Below, one piece after another: positions 7,654 through 10,213 of a DNA stretch of 10,213 nucleotides. A program made the position numbers and the translations under genes. Origin of the DNA: Nitrosomonas sp. (GTDB taxonomy: Bacteria; Pseudomonadota; Gammaproteobacteria; Burkholderiales; Nitrosomonadaceae); contig JAOULU010000034.1 of NCBI GenBank assembly GCA_029881855.1, positions 1 through 10,213 of the forward strand. Reading direction: 5' to 3'. The notes beneath the pieces were generated by a model that saw only the letters and a program-made list of their open reading frames with translations, was not told the origin of the DNA and did not search any database. The number at the start of each line of letters is the position of its first letter. Position 1 is the first letter of the stretch.

Positions 7654-7674
7654 AGTAATATTGGAGTTACGATA

Positions 7675-7731
7675 GTGTTTTTTCTAATAGCAATATGCGC
7701 ACCTGCTTTAATTTTTAGTGATGTTAAATGA
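7675..7731 (+). CDS. Possible 18-residue leader peptide (GTG start) in the dxr-rseP gap
   Basis: A GTG at 7675 is preceded by TTGGAG (7661-7666), 8 nt upstream. It opens an 18-codon frame encoding a hydrophobic peptide, fMFFLIAICAPALIFSDVK. Its TGA stop overlaps the ATG of a second tiny frame (7728-7787) by 4 nt. It has a better ribosome binding site than rseP. I do not recognise it, and chance is a fair explanation for so short a frame. Confidence 0.2.
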   Translation: MFFLIAICAPALIFSDVK

Positions 7732-7787
7732 TCGTGGCGAATGAGCTAGACTATTTCAATATCACTATTTCATGTGTAATGGACTGA
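7728..7787 (+). CDS. Possible 19-residue ORF linking the upstream mini-ORF to rseP
   Basis: The ATG at 7728 overlaps the previous stop (ATGA). The frame encodes MIVANELDYFNITISCVMD and stops one base before the rseP ATG. It has no ribosome binding site of its own, so translation would depend on coupling. No similarity is recognised. It may be a chance frame. Confidence 0.15.
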   Translation: MIVANELDYFNITISCVMD

Positions 7788-7788
7788 T

Positions 7789-9156
7789 ATGTCAATATTC
7801 TTTACCATCATTTCTTTTGTGGTTGCTTTAGGTTTACTCATTACCTTCCATGAGTTTGGTCATTATTTAGTTGCGCGCTGGAATGGCGTAAAGGTATTAC
7901 GTTTTTCAATTGGTTTTGGCCAACCTATTTTTCGTAAACGATGGGGTAAAGACCAGACTGAATGGGTTGTTGCCGCAATTCCTTTGGGCGGTTATGTCAG
8001 AATGTTGGATGAGACCGAAGGGAAAGTAGCGCCAGCGGATCTTCCGCGTGCGTTTAATCGCCAATCGGTTAAACGACGTTTTGCTATAGTTGCAGCTGGC
8101 CCTATTGCTAATTTCCTGCTTGCAATTGTACTGTATTGGCTGCTCTTCATACTTGGTGTCAGTGGAATGAAACCCGTACTAGGACCAACGGTACCAGAAA
8201 CTCCCGCCGCATTTGCAAGGTTTGAGGCTGGAGAAACCATTGTAAGTATTGAAAATGAAGCTGTTGCAAGCTGGCAAGACGCACGTTGGACATTATTAAG
8301 ATATGCTATTGATCAGGCGCCAGATATCAGCATAGAAACTGTTGGGCAGAATGGACAGGTTATTTTGCGGGAACTGGATCTCAGCACAGTTCATCCTGAT
8401 GAGTTTGATGAAAATTTTCTGGGAACCATTGGGTTTAATCCATACCAGCCAGTTATTGAACCGATTATTGCCGAAGTTATGCCTGATGGGTCTGGGTACC
8501 GTGCAGGACTATTAGTAGGCGACGAGATTCTTGCGGTGAATGGTAATGAAATAGTTAACTGGGTAGAGCTCGTGCATGTTATACGTGATAACCCAGATAA
8601 ATATTTGGAAATGGATGTTTTACGTAACAATCAATTGGTTAGTGTAGGTGTTACACCCGAGGCTGCTTCTGAGAGCGGAAAGAAGATTGGCAAAATTGGC
8701 ATTATGCCTAAAGTTGACCAAGCTGAATTTGAAGCATTACTTGTCAAAGTAACGTATCCAGCGGGTACAGCTGTTATAAAGGCTGTCGAAAAAACCTGGG
8801 AAACTAGTGTGCTGACGTTACAAATGCTGTCCAAAATGATAACAGGTGATGTGTCATGGAAAAATGTCAGCGGCCCAATATCTATTGCTGATTATGCTGG
8901 GCAATCTGCGCAGATGGGGTTGGTTTCATATCTGGCATTCCTTGCGCTAATTAGTGTTAGTTTAGGGGTATTAAATTTATTACCTATTCCAGTCCTGGAT
9001 GGTGGGCATTTAATGTATTATGTTATCGAAATGATTAGGGGCACACCGCTTTCTGAAAAAGCCATGATGATCGGACAAAGGATCGGTTTGGCTATGTTGT
9101 TCACACTCATGACATTTGCCATATACAACGATATTAATCGGCTTATCATCGGTTAG
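7789..9156 (+). CDS. rseP: RseP-type intramembrane site-2 zinc metalloprotease
   Basis: The 455-residue protein matches RseP in length (E. coli about 450) and layout. The first membrane segment contains HEFGH (21-25), so His21, Glu22 and His25 form the zinc site. A second hydrophobic segment lies at about 97-117. Two PDZ domains follow (about 120-305), the second with GSGYRAGLLVGDEILAVNG. The C-terminal membrane part has NLLPIPVLDGGH, with Asp404 as the third zinc ligand (E. coli D402). RseP makes the second cut in anti-sigma factor RseA, after the first protease, and so releases sigma-E. It also clears signal-peptide remnants from the inner membrane. The start has no strong Shine-Dalgarno and lies one base after a small upstream frame. 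bamA follows after 3 nt, a conserved pairing. Confidence 0.97.
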   Translation: MSIFFTIISFVVALGLLITFHEFGHYLVARWNGVKVLRFSIGFGQPIFRKRWGKDQTEWVVAAIPLGGYVRMLDETEGKVAPADLPRAFNRQSVKRRFAIVAAGPIANFLLAIVLYWLLFILGVSGMKPVLGPTVPETPAAFARFEAGETIVSIENEAVASWQDARWTLLRYAIDQAPDISIETVGQNGQVILRELDLSTVHPDEFDENFLGTIGFNPYQPVIEPIIAEVMPDGSGYRAGLLVGDEILAVNGNEIVNWVELVHVIRDNPDKYLEMDVLRNNQLVSVGVTPEAASESGKKIGKIGIMPKVDQAEFEALLVKVTYPAGTAVIKAVEKTWETSVLTLQMLSKMITGDVSWKNVSGPISIADYAGQSAQMGLVSYLAFLALISVSLGVLNLLPIPVLDGGHLMYYVIEMIRGTPLSEKAMMIGQRIGLAMLFTLMTFAIYNDINRLIIG

Positions 9157-9159
9157 ATA

Positions 9160-10213
9160 ATGAAATTCAAGGTTCTTGCTGCAATGATTGCCCTTTTCTA
9201 CGCTTTTGCTTCTTGGGCCAGCAGTAGCGAGATTTTTGTAGTTAAAGATATTCGCGTGGAAGGTATACAGCGTACTGATGCTGGTACTGTATTTACATAC
9301 TTGCCGATTAAAGTTGGTGATACGCTTGATGAAGCTAAAGCTATTTCTGCAATTAAGGCACTTTATGCCACAGGTTTTTTCAAGGACGTAAAATTAAAAT
9401 CAGAACAAGATGTTTTAATTGTACAAGTAGAAGAGCGTCCAGCAATTGCTCAGATTGATATTAATGGCGCAAAAGAATTCGAGCAAGATAAACTTAAAGA
9501 AGGCTTGAAGCAAGCGGGTTTATCTGAATCTAGAATTTTTAGTCGTTCTCTACTAGAAAGGGCCGAGCAAGAATTAAAGCGGCAATATATCAGTCGTGGT
9601 AAATATTCTGTCAAAATCACAACGACGACAACGCCACTAGAACGCAATCGTGTTGGTATAAATTTTGATATTAGTGAAGGCCGAACGGCCCGCATCAAAC
9701 AAATAAATTTTGTAGGTAATAATGCTTTTGATGACGATGATCTAAGTCGATTATTTGTGCTTAGAACACCGGGTTTATTGACTTGGTTTACTAAGAACGA
9801 TCAATATTCTAAACAGAAGTTATCTGCCGATCTTGAAACACTACGTTCCTATTACCTCGATCGAGGTTACTTGGAATTTGGTATTGAATCCACACAAGTA
9901 TCTATATCGCCCAATATGCGAGATATTTACATTACGGTAAATATTAATGAAGGCGAGCAATACATAGTTTCCGATATAAAACTGGCGGGAGAAATGTTCT
10001 TGCTGGAGGAAGAGCTGCGCGAATTAATTTTATTAAAACCTGGCGAAGTATTTGCACGTGAGAAACTGACTGAATCTGTAAAACTTATTACTGATCGTTT
10101 GGGTGATGATGGGTATGCATTTGCAAATGTAAATGCAGCGCCAGAGCTGGATAATGAAACACAACAAGTAGCTTTTACTTTTTTTATTGACCCAGGTCGT
10201 CGTGTATATGTGC
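9160..10213 (+). CDS. bamA: Outer-membrane protein assembly factor BamA, N-terminal part, runs off right edge
   Basis: The ATG at 9160 opens a frame of 351 complete codons that continues past the window edge. Residues 1-20 form a signal peptide: MKFK, a hydrophobic core, and a probable cut after ASWA. POTRA domains then follow at roughly 24-91, 92-172 (starting ERPAIAQIDINGAKEF), 175-263 and 266-344. A fifth begins near GRRVYV at the edge. The start SEIFVVKDIRVEGIQR is typical of BamA POTRA1. The missing C-terminus should hold POTRA5 and the 16-strand barrel. BamA is the central, essential component that folds beta-barrel proteins into the outer membrane. It starts 3 nt after the rseP stop with no clear Shine-Dalgarno, implying coupling. 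Confidence 0.96.
   Translation, partial: MKFKVLAAMIALFYAFASWASSSEIFVVKDIRVEGIQRTDAGTVFTYLPIKVGDTLDEAKAISAIKALYATGFFKDVKLKSEQDVLIVQVEERPAIAQIDINGAKEFEQDKLKEGLKQAGLSESRIFSRSLLERAEQELKRQYISRGKYSVKITTTTTPLERNRVGINFDISEGRTARIKQINFVGNNAFDDDDLSRLFVLRTPGLLTWFTKNDQYSKQKLSADLETLRSYYLDRGYLEFGIESTQVSISPNMRDIYITVNINEGEQYIVSDIKLAGEMFLLEEELRELILLKPGEVFAREKLTESVKLITDRLGDDGYAFANVNAAPELDNETQQVAFTFFIDPGRRVYV

Overview
The window is an ordinary, well-conserved chromosomal stretch from a fairly AT-rich betaproteobacterium. The gene order rpsB-tsf-pyrH-frr-uppS-cdsA-dxr-rseP-bamA and the protein sequences fit that class. The low GC and the divergent hemN/fnr pair next door suggest a Nitrosomonas-like lineage, but this placement is from memory of similar sequences, not from a search.

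Layout. Positions 1-360 (minus strand) hold the 5' part of a hemN-type radical-SAM coproporphyrinogen III dehydrogenase gene that runs off the left edge. Positions 361-532 are a divergent control region with a perfect FNR box (518-531). Positions 533-1333 (plus) encode an FNR/ANR-type oxygen-sensing regulator with all four cluster cysteines. Positions 1334-1625 hold a strong extended -10 promoter and a structured leader in front of rpsB. The remaining genes all lie on the plus strand: rpsB (ribosomal protein S2), tsf (EF-Ts), pyrH (UMP kinase), frr (ribosome recycling factor), uppS (undecaprenyl diphosphate synthase), cdsA (CDP-diglyceride synthase), dxr (DXP reductoisomerase), rseP (site-2 protease) and bamA (outer-membrane assembly factor, cut at the right edge).

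How it fits together. The first half of the cluster serves translation (S2, EF-Ts, recycling factor) and pyrimidine nucleotide supply. The second half serves the envelope: Dxr makes isoprenoid precursors, UppS turns isoprenoid units into the undecaprenyl carrier, CdsA supplies CDP-diacylglycerol for phospholipids, RseP cuts membrane proteins in the envelope stress response, and BamA inserts outer-membrane proteins. Genes from frr onward are mostly tightly packed: a 1-nt gap frr/uppS, a 4-nt overlap cdsA/dxr and a 3-nt gap rseP/bamA. Larger gaps lie before tsf, cdsA and rseP. On the left, FNR probably activates hemN when oxygen is low.

I found no mobile element, CRISPR array, tRNA, rRNA or new gene system. 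The points most worth a second look are a possible pseudoknot in the rpsB leader, a HemN-like protein whose fourth motif cysteine is replaced by tyrosine, an FNR box placed exactly as in a class II promoter for hemN while touching the fnr start codon, and a chain of two tiny ORFs leading into rseP.
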